A stretch of DNA of 64,000 nt, from contig NHZP01000012.1 in the NCBI GenBank assembly GCA_003313425.1, forward strand, positions 372,001 through 436,000, written 5' to 3'. Numbering within the stretch: the first letter of the stretch is position 1; every line of letters starts with the position of its first letter. Source of the stretch: Pseudopyrenochaeta lycopersici (lineage: Eukaryota > Ascomycota > Dothideomycetes > Pleosporales > Pseudopyrenochaetaceae). The translations under genes were made by a program, and so were the position numbers. Positions 12,754 through 23,336 of the stretch are shown here, in pieces. Under the pieces are notes generated by a model that saw nothing but the letters and a program-made list of their open reading frames with translations, ran no database searches and had not been told where the DNA came from.

Positions 12754-15700
12754 ATGGGTCTGGACACAAAACGACCCCCTCTTCCGGCACCTACTGAACC
12801 CTCGACTCTCGACTCCGCAGACGACTCCAACCTCCGCGACGACGTCTACACCAACGTCTCCACGCGCACCGACAAAACTTCCTATTCTATCCCCGAAGAC
12901 GGCACCCCAGTGACCATCAACACCACCAAGCCCCAGGGCGGCATCCACAAGAAGTACCCCTCGCAGACGTCGCTGCTCATTGAGTATTTTGAAGCCGGGA
13001 AGACAGACGGCAAGGTCCATTCGCGCCCCAGCGTCCGCGTCCGTGTCACCCCGTCTTCTCGCAAGACCAAGAGCAAGACTGCGAACGACCACGTCCAAAT
13101 CACCCAGACGAACCGCCATACCCGTAAGCCGGCATATATCCGGCGCATATCGCTTGGCAGCAAGCCCCGCGACGAAATCATTGACACCAGGACCACTGAA
13201 TTCTCCGACGGCTCCAACGTTTCCTCCCTCCCGCCTGTGGAGATTGAGGTACTCCACAACACTAGCGACATTTCCAGCAACGGGGGCCGATTCATAGCAA
13301 TGACTTCAGACGTCTCCTCCATGCCGCCTGACAGTATGTTGGGACGATCTCCAGAGATTCTTTCCCCACCCCGGCGCAGAAGCCGCAGCTTGGAGCGGGA
13401 AGCTGTCACTGAGTCTATGATAGCAGAAGAGCAGGCCACACTCAAGGCGCCCAAGCATCAGCGAAGTCGGAGCTTAAGCAAAGATCGTATAACGCAGCGC
13501 GTCATGGAGAAGCTCCAGCAACAGGCTGGAGACGGTGGATCCTCGAGATCGAAGGAAACCTCCAAGTCCACGAGGACGCGAGATGCTACGGGTGTCACCA
13601 AAGACGAACTGACTTCCCCCCGCAAATCACATCGGAGAAGGAGCAAAGATACAGAGGAAGTGAGCGCCATCAGCGGCACTGAATCGAGCTTTCTCTCCTC
13701 CAACGCTGACCGCCGATCTGGTGTTGCGCATTCCACTCGCTCAGGCGTATCTGGAACCTCATCCATCAATAATCCAAAGTTGCTCGCAACCGTCGAAGAT
13801 GCAATCAAGCGTCTCATTTTGCCTGAACTAAACGCACTAAAAGAAGAAAACCGCACATCCAGAAACAGAGACAAGTTTGAGGACTTGTCTCGCAATAGTG
13901 GCGCCACATACGACACAATTGATTCCACGAGCTCACGTGAGCAGTCCAGGCGGCGTGTCTCCAAGTCCTCAAGCGCCCCCAAGCTTCATGGCAGCAAACC
14001 GAAGGTGGTCCTGAACCGTGACGGCACCAACCCAGACATAATCCTTTCACGTAGCTCAAGCCGAAAGGGCGAACGACGGTCGAGCCGAGGGTCAATATCT
14101 GACCGGAGCTATACAGAGTCCACTAGTCGTGAGGACAGGAGCACGCAACGGACAAAAAGCAAAGACAAAAAAGGCACGTCTTCCCGAGACGTTGCATTAG
14201 CTGGTCTGGCTGGAGCTGGCCTTACCGCCGCGGCCCTCAAGCATCACACCTCGCGCGAAGAGAAGGAGGAAGAGCGCAAACACAGGAAACATCGATCTTC
14301 TCGAAGCAGCAGAAGTCGTTCCGCAAGTATATCTGAGAGCGTCGAAGAGAGCTATGTCAAAGAGCGTGTTCCGCCTTTGCCATTCAACCACAGTGAGCTC
14401 CAAGGCTCTGAACTGACTCGAGACTCGATTCTGTCTGCCGAAACTGAGACTGAGGCAAGAGAACGAAGAAGCTCACTGTCGTCGAGAAGCACAGGCGTTG
14501 AGACACCCTTGAACGAAGTCCCACGTGGCTACCTCTCACCTGCCCCTCGCACGCCAACGCGAACCCCGAACGCACTCCAGAAAGCTCTTGTGAATGCTCA
14601 CAACAATCGCTCACCTGGCGATGTCCGTTTGGCGACTCCAAAGAGTGATCGCAGCTACTCGTCTCGATCTAAGGATGTCACCCAAGCTAGCCTTGAAGCA
14701 GCAGCAGCAGCAAAGGTTCGTGCTATTGAGCGCGCCGAGCCACATGCATCTCAGTATGAGATCGAAAGCGAGACCCCCGATCGCGGCGTCAGTCCCCTTC
14801 AAAGTGAGGCTAGCTACCAAGATGGCGTCATGGCTACTGGATCGCCTCGATACCTTCGATCAGTTCATAGTGGGGCCTCCATTTCTTCTCTAGGTCGCTA
14901 TCCCGATCGACCACAGTCCAATCTCTCCATTGCGTCTTTGGAGTCGACACCTAGCACCAAAGCAGCACAAAGTCGAAAACGGCCTCAGGGGGTCACGCTT
15001 GAGAGCAAGAGATCAATCCTTGGGGAACCGGACACTCCCAGGGAAGCAAAAGAGTTCTTCGAGCGAAATCACGAAGAAAATGAGAGGTATAGAAGAGAAC
15101 TTGAGGATAACTCGCTATCATCGCCCGTTAACTACAAGCGACTCACAAATTACACTGATGATAGCGCCGACGGCCAGTATCTTGAACACCAGGAGAAAAC
15201 AAACGTTCAAGATATTAGTAAAATCGGCTCGACTCCCGAATACGTTCACACACCACTTGCAGTGGAGTCTGCTGTTGCCTCATTACACGACCCATCCAGC
15301 ATCAGCGTTCGATCTTCAGCTGTGTCAAGTCCGCTGAAGAAGAGCCGACTATCTCAAGTGAGCCCGAGCCCAGCATCTTATGTTGTGCAAACAGAGCAAG
15401 TCCCTAGTGGTGAGCGGTGGGGCGCCATTCGTGACAAAGCTGAAGCGCTCGTCCAGCAATCGCATGCCGAAAATTCGCCCCGTCAAAGCATCGCTCAATC
15501 GATCGATGAGGCACCACAAATGCATCATAGCGTATTCCGAACAGGCCAAGACGAGATGATGCCTGAGATTGGATATGGTGTGGACGATGACTCCGATGTC
15601 ACTACCAATCCATCGATCATTCAAGGACCCCTTGGCGGAGGGGATGCATATCATGACCACACTGACGAGCTACTGAGTCGGCAAGAAGAGCGAGAGCGCA

Positions 15701-18105
15701 CGCCTACCTCATTTAGTAAGGGTGCTGGTATTGGGGCTGCAACTGGGGCTGCTGCCATCGCCGCCACGGCGGCGCATCACCTCCACAATCGAAGTCCAGA
15801 TTCGTACGATGAACGCCATCAGGCCACCGTAGAAGACGACTACGATCAAGACTACCCAGGTGAGCCCCAATACGAGCAGCCAGGCTATGCGCAGAGCAAT
15901 CGCACTCCTTTGTCTGGCCCTTCCGGCTGGAAAGACGAGGGTTACCAGTCGGCTAACCAACGTGAAGCCTACACGCCACAGAATCGCAATCATTCGAAGC
16001 TCTTCGACGATGATGGGTTTGGTGAGGACTACGATGATGCGGAGCTTGGGAGTGCAGACTTGTTTGGTGCCAACCCTAGACATAACCGAAACCCCAGCGG
16101 TAACTCTCACGGCATGGCATCGCCACTGTACGATGCAGCAACAGGGAAAGGTCTTGACCGTATCCAATCTAAGGATATTGTGGCTCTCATGGATCATCTG
16201 ACTGTTAGAGACGCTCAGCGCAATGCCCGTGATACAGAGATTCTTGTCACGCTTGTTCGAAGCGCAGCAGAGATGCGCAACCAGCTCGACGAGATGAAGC
16301 AGTTCATCAAGACCCAAGATAACATGATTATGCACACCACGGATAAGCGAGTCGGTCTCGCCGAGCAACGCATCTTGGGTGGTCCTCGCCCACAACCTCT
16401 GGGATCGCCACGCATCAATCGATCATCATCGGATGATATTGATATTGAGGCAAAAAAGAAGAATGTCTTTAAACGTGCTTTGAAGGGACTGAGTATGAAG
16501 GGCGATAGCGACATCAAGAACATTGAAGCAATGTTGGTCCAGTTGCTAGGAGAGATGGAAGGTTTAAAGCAAGTCCAGCAGTTGTCCTTGGATCAACAAG
16601 GCCGCTCAAACAGCCTCACGTCGTACGAGAACCTGAGAGCCAGTGCTGACCCTGGGTACGAGCCTGAAGGTCGCGACAATACTGCTTCATCGCCCAACCA
16701 GTCCGGCTATCTCTCAAATCCCGCCTCGTCGGGTCGACGCATTCAGGACCTCCATTCTGGTTACGATGTCGTGCCGACCAACCGTATTAGCACGGTACAA
16801 GAAGTTAGCGACGAGGAGTACGATGAACGCGACCTTCAGTACGAGAACACTGAGCGACTGACGACTCCTACCCAAGAGGCTTTCCAGAACAAGAATGTCT
16901 CTCAATTGACTCCACCACAGGCATCAAGGGCAACGCGGGACTCGCAAAGCCAGGACAACACCCCAAAGCGTAAGCATAAGTCAAACTCGTCGTCCATTTT
17001 TGGTATTCCCAAGATCTCAAGATGGTCAAAGACTACGTCTTCGACCAACCCAGAAAGCCTGCCCCGCAATAGTGGTTCTGGTGAAAAGCGGCCCTACTCT
17101 ACTCATTCAAGGTCTACGTCGCAGGTGAATGTTGAGTATTACGACGATGAGCCATACGAGGTACGCGACGACGACAGACTTCGCTCAAACACATCTCTGG
17201 CAAGGGATGAGCGGGCGTCAATCCGCTCTGCTCGCTCGCCCTCTCCATTGATTCCAGAGGACCATCTGCAATATGAGATGGAAGATCCCAAATACCAGGC
17301 TCACCGCAATTCGTTGAACCTCCAACATCCTCAGCCTCGCGCCGGTACAACTGGTCGCCATCAGAACCATCTGGAGACCCAAGCCCAGATCTACGAGCCG
17401 ATCACCTCCCCAGACTACGACCAGTGGGGTAGCATGCCTGCGCTTGCTCGTAACCGTCTGTCTGGCGGCACTGCACCCCAAGGTGCTGGCAACCTGTCGC
17501 CCCTCTCATCCGACGGGGGCTACAGCGAGCGCTCCGCCTCAGAGCAACAAGCGGCTCCGCCTCGGCCGCCAAAGATCCCAGATGATGGGCCGCTCATTCC
17601 AACAACACAGCAGACCCTTGCAGGTTATGGCCAAACGAGGCAGATGTACAGCTCTCCGAATGAGTTCGGTAGCCAAGGCGCTTTGACACCTTTGGCACCT
17701 ATTGCAGAAGTGAGGTACTCACTTGAGACCGATAGAGGGCATCGAGTAAGTCACACCACCCTTTGTTCTCCAGGCCTCTTGTCTAACGTTCAAAAGATGA
17801 CTCCCACACCCTCGCCTCGCCCAAGCAACCAGCATCTCCGCGCTAATGCTGCGGTGAATAGTCCGTCGCGCAAGATCACTGGTCCTAGACCCATGGGTAG
17901 CAGGAGCCCGAGTGGTCAGCAAGGAGCAAGCGGCAACGTTCAGCTACAGCACTCGGATACGGTGATTCGAAGGAAGCCAATTGATGGTACGCAAATCATG
18001 CGATTACATCCGTGGCGCCCGAAAGGATCGCTGGCTGACAAGATAATAGCGGACCAAGAGTCTCTCCAATCCTACCGCAGCAGCCTGGACTCTGAGATCT
18101 TCTAG
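12754..18105 (+). CDS. Large, mostly disordered Ser/Arg-rich protein with two Ala/Gly zippers and a C-terminal coiled coil
   Basis: Exons 12754-17745 and 17797-18105, 1766 aa. Most of the protein is low-complexity, rich in Ser, Arg, Glu and Asp, with many SRS/RSRS and Ser-Pro motifs (for example RRRSRSLERE). Two short hydrophobic Ala/Gly segments stand out: LAGLAGAGLTAAAL (about 480-495) and GAGIGAATGAAAIAATAA (about 990-1008). Residues about 1140-1200 (VALMDHLTVRDAQRNARDTE onwards) and about 1257-1285 look helical or coiled-coil. The extreme C-terminus (MRLHPWRPKGSLADKII) is not low-complexity and may be a conserved peptide motif. The last intron (51 nt, GTAAGT, CTAACG branch) is a multiple of three with no stop, so unspliced transcripts stay open. 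Similar giant disordered proteins are annotated as hypothetical or involucrin-repeat-like in ascomycetes; function unknown. Confidence 0.85.
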   Translation: MGLDTKRPPLPAPTEPSTLDSADDSNLRDDVYTNVSTRTDKTSYSIPEDGTPVTINTTKPQGGIHKKYPSQTSLLIEYFEAGKTDGKVHSRPSVRVRVTPSSRKTKSKTANDHVQITQTNRHTRKPAYIRRISLGSKPRDEIIDTRTTEFSDGSNVSSLPPVEIEVLHNTSDISSNGGRFIAMTSDVSSMPPDSMLGRSPEILSPPRRRSRSLEREAVTESMIAEEQATLKAPKHQRSRSLSKDRITQRVMEKLQQQAGDGGSSRSKETSKSTRTRDATGVTKDELTSPRKSHRRRSKDTEEVSAISGTESSFLSSNADRRSGVAHSTRSGVSGTSSINNPKLLATVEDAIKRLILPELNALKEENRTSRNRDKFEDLSRNSGATYDTIDSTSSREQSRRRVSKSSSAPKLHGSKPKVVLNRDGTNPDIILSRSSSRKGERRSSRGSISDRSYTESTSREDRSTQRTKSKDKKGTSSRDVALAGLAGAGLTAAALKHHTSREEKEEERKHRKHRSSRSSRSRSASISESVEESYVKERVPPLPFNHSELQGSELTRDSILSAETETEARERRSSLSSRSTGVETPLNEVPRGYLSPAPRTPTRTPNALQKALVNAHNNRSPGDVRLATPKSDRSYSSRSKDVTQASLEAAAAAKVRAIERAEPHASQYEIESETPDRGVSPLQSEASYQDGVMATGSPRYLRSVHSGASISSLGRYPDRPQSNLSIASLESTPSTKAAQSRKRPQGVTLESKRSILGEPDTPREAKEFFERNHEENERYRRELEDNSLSSPVNYKRLTNYTDDSADGQYLEHQEKTNVQDISKIGSTPEYVHTPLAVESAVASLHDPSSISVRSSAVSSPLKKSRLSQVSPSPASYVVQTEQVPSGERWGAIRDKAEALVQQSHAENSPRQSIAQSIDEAPQMHHSVFRTGQDEMMPEIGYGVDDDSDVTTNPSIIQGPLGGGDAYHDHTDELLSRQEERERTPTSFSKGAGIGAATGAAAIAATAAHHLHNRSPDSYDERHQATVEDDYDQDYPGEPQYEQPGYAQSNRTPLSGPSGWKDEGYQSANQREAYTPQNRNHSKLFDDDGFGEDYDDAELGSADLFGANPRHNRNPSGNSHGMASPLYDAATGKGLDRIQSKDIVALMDHLTVRDAQRNARDTEILVTLVRSAAEMRNQLDEMKQFIKTQDNMIMHTTDKRVGLAEQRILGGPRPQPLGSPRINRSSSDDIDIEAKKKNVFKRALKGLSMKGDSDIKNIEAMLVQLLGEMEGLKQVQQLSLDQQGRSNSLTSYENLRASADPGYEPEGRDNTASSPNQSGYLSNPASSGRRIQDLHSGYDVVPTNRISTVQEVSDEEYDERDLQYENTERLTTPTQEAFQNKNVSQLTPPQASRATRDSQSQDNTPKRKHKSNSSSIFGIPKISRWSKTTSSTNPESLPRNSGSGEKRPYSTHSRSTSQVNVEYYDDEPYEVRDDDRLRSNTSLARDERASIRSARSPSPLIPEDHLQYEMEDPKYQAHRNSLNLQHPQPRAGTTGRHQNHLETQAQIYEPITSPDYDQWGSMPALARNRLSGGTAPQGAGNLSPLSSDGGYSERSASEQQAAPPRPPKIPDDGPLIPTTQQTLAGYGQTRQMYSSPNEFGSQGALTPLAPIAEVRYSLETDRGHRVSHTTLCSPGLLSNVQKMTPTPSPRPSNQHLRANAAVNSPSRKITGPRPMGSRSPSGQQGASGNVQLQHSDTVIRRKPIDGTQIMRLHPWRPKGSLADKIIADQESLQSYRSSLDSEIF

Positions 18106-18999
18106 GTGAATAATCTCAAGCCAGAAGTCATGCTTGAATCATGACGTTCAGAGTGGTGGAAAGACGGCAGGTGTCACCGCTCTGAAAGCTGGTAAATATC
18201 GATGAGCAGATGTAATACGGAAGAGGAGCGGAGATTGATGAAGCGCTCTTGCATAAAAACCTTTTCTACATAAGTTCGGGTACATTGTTATCTAGCATGG
18301 CGTTTCACGGGGGAGACATGCGCAGAAGAGCGTATGCAAGTAGTCGGTTATTGAGTAATTCATGAGGATGACGACTTCATGCTTTATGAGAGATGACAGG
18401 GTGTAGCCAACGAAGCTTTTTGTAAGTGAAAGCATCTGCATATAGGTACTCAAATGCATGGGGTTGTTAGAAAACGTTCTTGCCTGGTAGTTGATGTTTG
18501 TTTGTGGTACTTGTGATTGAGGTTTTCAGGTGAGCAAGACTGAGAATTGGCGTCTAGCTCTGGCTCAAAGAACCAATCCATGAAGGCAATAAAAACCCCA
18601 GTTGTGAGGTTTCACGATGTCGTGTTCAGCTTGGGTAAGTCACCAATACGCGAGGGGCGATCAAATCCGGATACACTCCACCATCACATTGGGCTATGCA
18701 GAATCACTTCATTCAATCATCTGCCCCTCACTAATTATCCGTCGTTTTACCTTCCGCGAGGTCAGTGTTGTTGCAGTGGGCCCGCTGGGATGCATGAGGT
18801 CGCCGTGATGTCATCATGTAGGGTCCAGTATTCTTTCATCATCGCTGGTCAGATATGTGGATGTCGCTTTATAAAGCATCAATTGCTGCGAAGCATAGTT
18901 TGTTAATACAGTAATTTCATTCCTGAAAATACATTCTTTACGGAGTCAAACCACCCTCTGTAGATTCAATCAACGTATATATCCCACACATTGTTCAGC
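18106..18999. other. Intergenic, promoter of the small 116-aa gene
   Basis: No supported gene. The end contains a TATA box (listed separately) about 130 nt before the ATG at 19000. Confidence 0.55.
18870..18875 (+). promoter_or_regulatory. TATA box of the 116-aa gene
   Basis: TATAAA within GCTTTATAAAGCATC, about 130 nt upstream of the ATG at 19000, a normal fungal TATA-to-ATG distance. TATA-containing promoters in fungi are often strongly regulated or stress-responsive. Confidence 0.5.
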
Positions 19000-19414
19000 A
19001 TGTCCAACAACCCCATCAAGGTCGCCGAACAAGCCGAGCGGGATCTAGGCTCCGATGCTGCGCTCAAGGGACACAGTGGCAGTGACTCGAGTACGTCGCC
19101 ATCCCTAAACTCCTCCAGTCTACCTTAGTCCATGTATGACTTACACTTCAACAGCCCGTGAATCAGGCGTCGACGCTTCCGTAACCAACAAATTCCCCGG
19201 CAGCACCGTAGAATACGGCTCCGGCGCCAGCGGGCAGGGAAACAACCGTGACATTCCGCTGAGCGAGGGAGGCGACATCAACCCAAAGACGGGACAGCTG
19301 TACAAGGCTGGTGACTTTGCTCACGGAGGAGTGGGTGCGCCAGAGGCGAGGGATCAGAAGTATGCGGAGAACCATGGTGGAGACGATGCGATTAGGGGGA
19401 ATGTGAGGAATTAA
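19000..19414 (+). CDS. Small hydrophilic conserved fungal protein, 116 aa, unknown function
   Basis: Exons 19000-19090 and 19155-19414 (64-nt intron GTACGT...TTCAACAG). The peptide begins MSNNPIKVAEQAERDLGSDA and is highly hydrophilic, rich in Gly, Asp, Asn and Ser, with no signal peptide, membrane span or cysteine. The C-terminal half has GGDINPKTGQLYKAGDFAHGG, which looks conserved rather than random. Composition recalls small stress-induced hydrophilins of ascomycetes. That resemblance is inference; I do not recognise a named family. A TATA box precedes the gene. Confidence 0.75.
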
Positions 19415-21024
19415 GCTGAAATTATGGAGATGGTATACAGGGTGGTGTAGTGTATATGGACGTTCGAGACGACGATGATGACGTAATGACAATATAACAA
19501 CATAACGTGGCTACACTTGGCTGCAAGAGAGAAATCGGGTTGAGAAGGAGTGATAGCTAGGATGTTTTGTTGATGAACTGTGTGTACTCTAGCTAATGCT
19601 ATCTATTTTGATAGCTAGCGAAGCGCACATCAATGCTCTATTAAATCGTGCACTAAAGTCCTGCTCTGGATCCTGATGACCTTAACGACATATCTAAAGC
19701 AGAATCTTTTCCACGGACTGCGAAAAGCATTACCCGGCTTATTGGGTGAGATAGCTCTAACAGAGGCACTGACACAACAATGCAGAATGAATGGGAATAA
19801 TGCTCACTCGTTGAGAAAAGGCCTTGAAAACATCAATTTTTTATCTGGTCTGAGTCGGTGACATATGAAGAAGCCTTGTTCTGCAGCCTCTATGCTTACT
19901 ACTATGCAGGATGAATAAGCCTGACGTGGATGCAGGTTGTATAGAAACGACTGCAGCGAGAAAGACTTGGCTTTCTTTTAGACCCACACATCCCGTCCGG
20001 CAATCGTATAACCTTTTCCAAGAGTTCGATGCGTGACTTGACGCAAATGAGCCGGCACAATGCAGTTCTCCTTCATCCGCAGCATCCTATTCCTATTTGC
20101 ATGCCTCTTTTTTTCTACTTCCTTTTTTCTAGGATAACCTAGCTTTTAGCCCCAAGGTTTATATATACATGGATACATACAGAAAGTCCTGTAGTCGCAA
20201 AGAGGTCAAGGTGGGCTAAAGCCAAAGCATTCGCAGGGATCTCGCTCTAACTTGATATGGAGAGTGGTCTTTGCGGGAAAATATCTGATTGGTGAGATGG
20301 AAGATGAACCTGGCATCACTACCTTTGTTAGCACAAGAGTATCTTTTACCCATTGTCTTTCTTTAACTGTGACAATCCTCATCCATAACCTCGATTTGTT
20401 AACTCTACAGTCTTGAGTGTAGCTGCTCTCTCATCGCTTCAATATGAGAATTCTTCCGGACCACGGTTGGCGGCGGCTCGTACTGCTACTAGCTAAGCCT
20501 CCACATTTGCATATCAGGCATCCCACACATTCAAGCCAGCAACAACGCATAAAAGTTTGCTGCTCATGAGAAAATGCCTCGTGAAGTCTTGTGTAGTCAA
20601 ACGCGCGTCTGCACAGCATCGAAGCTCACCTTAAGGCTGAGGTCAAGCTGGAAGCTCAACACCTAATCTTGTGGCTGCGCTGCACCCCTATCGACCGTAT
20701 GAGATTACAACACGAGAATATTCCAGGAGAATATCTTAGCTACTTTAGCACTATTGGTGGGTGAATTATCTCTCCGCAAACTGAAGAGGAAGAATGAGGC
20801 TATGCAACAACGTACAAGCATCGTGCTTGCGGTCCTACTACACAGATCTATCGCACATGACTACCGCAGAAGGATCAAAGAACAACACTGCCACTCGATC
20901 CAACGAGTACACTCTCAAGATTGTACGCGGTGCCATCTTCAAGCAGTGATAAATAATTTTCCATTTCTGCTATCTTCTTGTCTCCATTTCCCATAATCTT
21001 TCTACATCTATTCCAACCACAATC
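19415..21024. other. Intergenic, no supported gene
   Basis: About 1.6 kb, AT-richer than the coding regions, with only short scattered open frames. A pyrimidine-rich patch lies near 20100-20135. The 5' end is the 3' flank of the 116-aa gene and the 3' end the promoter of the gene at 21025. Confidence 0.5.
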
Positions 21025-21795
21025 ATGCAGACCTCCCCAACCTTCCCTCCGGCCGGAAACCTCTCCTTCTATCCAAGCAATAGCAGCCAGTCTGATGTAT
21101 CTATTCGGCAATATCTCAGCGCTGCCGCTACCTCTCCGCCTGTGGAAGGCTTCGGCAAAGTTGTAACTTATGAGGGTGATGTTATTAAGGTTTCCTGGTC
21201 TGCAGGTGATTATGAAGGCAGACATCGGAGCTGGTTCTGTATGCCGTGTCTGCAGAAAGAGAATCTTCAGGAGGCTGATTGGGCCTCCTGTCACTATGGT
21301 ACGTCCTTTACGCGACTGCACTGTTTGCACTCCTTATTTCGATTTCTCATCAATCCGTTCCTTCTTTCACACAAGAGCTATTACATATGAGCTAACCCAA
21401 AAATAGCGGATGGCAAATTAGGAGCTCTTTACTCTTCAAGCTTCCCAATTAATCATTCCGCCCTTGAGACTACCTTTAAGCTCGCACCTTCGGCCTCTAT
21501 TCCCTCCAACATTATGCAAATCGGGCTATGTACCATCAGCATCCCCGCGTACAACACATACAACCTTACCGTCCCATTTCCTTACATCAACCAGGCCCCA
21601 CCGGCTAGTAGGGGAGTCCACGTCTTCGCAGCTGATGCACCGCTCGGCCAAAAGATCAATACCTATAACGGTACACTTCCAGATTTGAACAAAAAAAGCG
21701 GCGCCGCTAGTTCTGGCCAAAAGGCAACTTCTGGCGTGTTCATGAAATGCGCTGTTGGACTTCTAGCTTGCGCAATGATCATGGGGCATTATTAA
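21025..21795 (+). CDS. Unrecognised 220-aa protein with hydrophobic C-terminus
   Basis: Exons 21025-21298 and 21407-21795 (108-nt intron, branch GAGCTAACC, acceptor AAATAG), 220 aa. The model is supported by in-frame joining (CHY|ADGKLGALYSSSF). The N-terminus has no signal peptide; the frame upstream has no other ATG. The middle contains WFCMPCLQKENLQEADWASC with four Cys, and a stretch of Asn-linked sequons (NLSFYPSNSS, NHS, NLT, NGT). The last ~20 residues (GVFMKCAVGLLACAMIMGHY) are hydrophobic and end at the C-terminus, like a tail anchor or a GPI signal. The sequons with a GPI-like tail suggest a surface protein whose true signal peptide may lie in a missed upstream exon. Family not recognised. 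Confidence 0.65.
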
Positions 21796-22049
21796 GGCAG
21801 GGTAAGGAGGGCGAACGCTGTGAATGCTTGGAGTGTAATTTTGTAAGAGTAGACAGAAGGTGCAACGAGTATATGTGAATGATGAGTAGGGATAATGTAG
21901 CAACACAAACATCGACGGTTGGGGCTGTGCAGAGCAGCCTAGATGTCGACGCACTTGGCGAAGAGTAAATATGGAGCAACCAAAGGTCACTCGTTTAGCG
22001 TGTAATACCCTAAAGCAAATTGCCAATTATCGTCCCAGTAACACCTTTA

Positions 22050-22715
22050 TCAATCACTGCCATCTCTCCCCTTCTGCAACGCCCACCACTCCCTTTCCAA
22101 CATGCCCATCACCACACCATCCCACCACCTCCCTTCAAACCAGAGCGCCTCCCTTTCCCTTCCCTCCTCCGTAAAGCCCAGTCTCTTATACAACCGGATC
22201 GCCCCGACATTCCACTCAAACGCCCTAATGCGCACTCTATGCAAACCCGCTTTTCGGAACGCGTAGTCGAGCGCCCAATTGATGGCTTCAGCGCCATAAC
22301 CCAGCCCTTGGAAGGAGGGCAGAATGTCGATACCGAGATCGGTGTTGCGGTGATGTTCTAGGCCGGGAGGGAGCTTGGAGAGATGCAATTCTCCAACCGC
22401 TACTCCCCAAGTTTCCGTAATCGCCCCATTCTCTCGTTTCCTTTTTACTTCGTTGTCCATCTCCTCCTTCGTTTCGTTGCCGTTTGTCGGATGCGGTAGC
22501 CATATCACCGCCCCGAGCAGATTTTCTTCTGCCGTTGCTTTCATGAATTTTTCCGCATCCGCATCGCTGGCCAATTTGATGTTCGAGGCATTGCTGTTTT
22601 GATATCCGATCTGGTCGTCATTGATGGCTTTGAAGACGGCGAGGTCCTCAGGTTGCCGCACTGCGCGGTAGATCAGGCGGGTGCTTGAGAAGGGCAAGAG
22701 TTGTTGTTGAGCCAT
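22050..22715 (-). CDS. GNAT-family N-acetyltransferase
   Basis: Single exon, 221 aa, ATG at 22715. The fold begins with the usual TxRLIYRAVRQPEDL pattern of RimJ/RimL-type acetyltransferases. The acetyl-CoA site is visible as SFQGLGYGAEAINWALDYAF (motif A, Q/R-x-x-G-x-G/A form), followed by HRVRIRAFEWNVGAIRLYKR and LGF (motif B region). An insertion with Lys/Glu-rich residues (EEMDNEVKRKREN) lies before the core beta strands. Substrate unknown; fungal relatives are annotated only as GNAT-domain proteins. It is the convergent neighbour of the 220-aa gene, with 254 nt between stops. Confidence 0.9.
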   Translation of the reverse strand: MAQQQLLPFSSTRLIYRAVRQPEDLAVFKAINDDQIGYQNSNASNIKLASDADAEKFMKATAEENLLGAVIWLPHPTNGNETKEEMDNEVKRKRENGAITETWGVAVGELHLSKLPPGLEHHRNTDLGIDILPSFQGLGYGAEAINWALDYAFRKAGLHRVRIRAFEWNVGAIRLYKRLGFTEEGREREALWFEGRWWDGVVMGMLEREWWALQKGRDGSD

Positions 22716-23336
22716 GACGTCTCCGTGAATGTTAATACTATTTTGTAGCCGTTGCTGTCCTTCTAATCCTCAACGAATGCGATCCGCCGCCAGTGATAAC
22801 TCTCAGTTTGAGTCTTTTCGAATATGCTGATGGAGGAAGCAGTAATTTTCACAATTGAGAGCGCTTTTTGTACGCTTTATCATTTGCGCCCTTTTGCTGC
22901 CGCCCTTTAATCGTCCGTTAAAGAATACTTAAGTTGGGGACTTGACTCTACGCTGATGCGGACAACTTGATGATCTCGACCGTTATGCCCATCAATGGTT
23001 TCAGGCGTGTGGATTTGGCAAGTCTGGAGTATACAGGAAGAGAGATCCTCGATTCGCTAATATTTGGTGGGGCGCCTCTTGACTGAATTAGGAATGCGGA
23101 AAACCTAGAAAGGGAACCGCGATATATGTGGAATTCGTCTGCATGCTTGCGCTAGCTGGCACCGACGATTTGTCTCATTACTAAGCCCAACTGGAGGGTC
23201 CTCAAAGAATTTTGAGTAAACAGTCAAATTGAATGCAATACTTCATGGAGACAGCATATAAACTACTCTTTATGCGAAGGTAGTAGCGGCATAGTAAAAA
23301 ACGCTATCATACCATTATTCGTTCATTCTGCCGTCT
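22716..23336. other. Intergenic, no supported gene
   Basis: About 620 nt upstream of the GNAT gene and downstream of the GH2 gene (both minus strand). AT-rich, no feature seen. Confidence 0.55.

Noticed and set aside
15709..16395. 228-codon antisense frame inside the giant gene
   Set aside because: Complement of a strongly biased coding region; produces no recognisable domain.
20875..21330. 151-codon minus-strand frame over the start of the 220-aa gene
   Set aside because: The plus-strand spliced model has better splice signals and protein-like composition.
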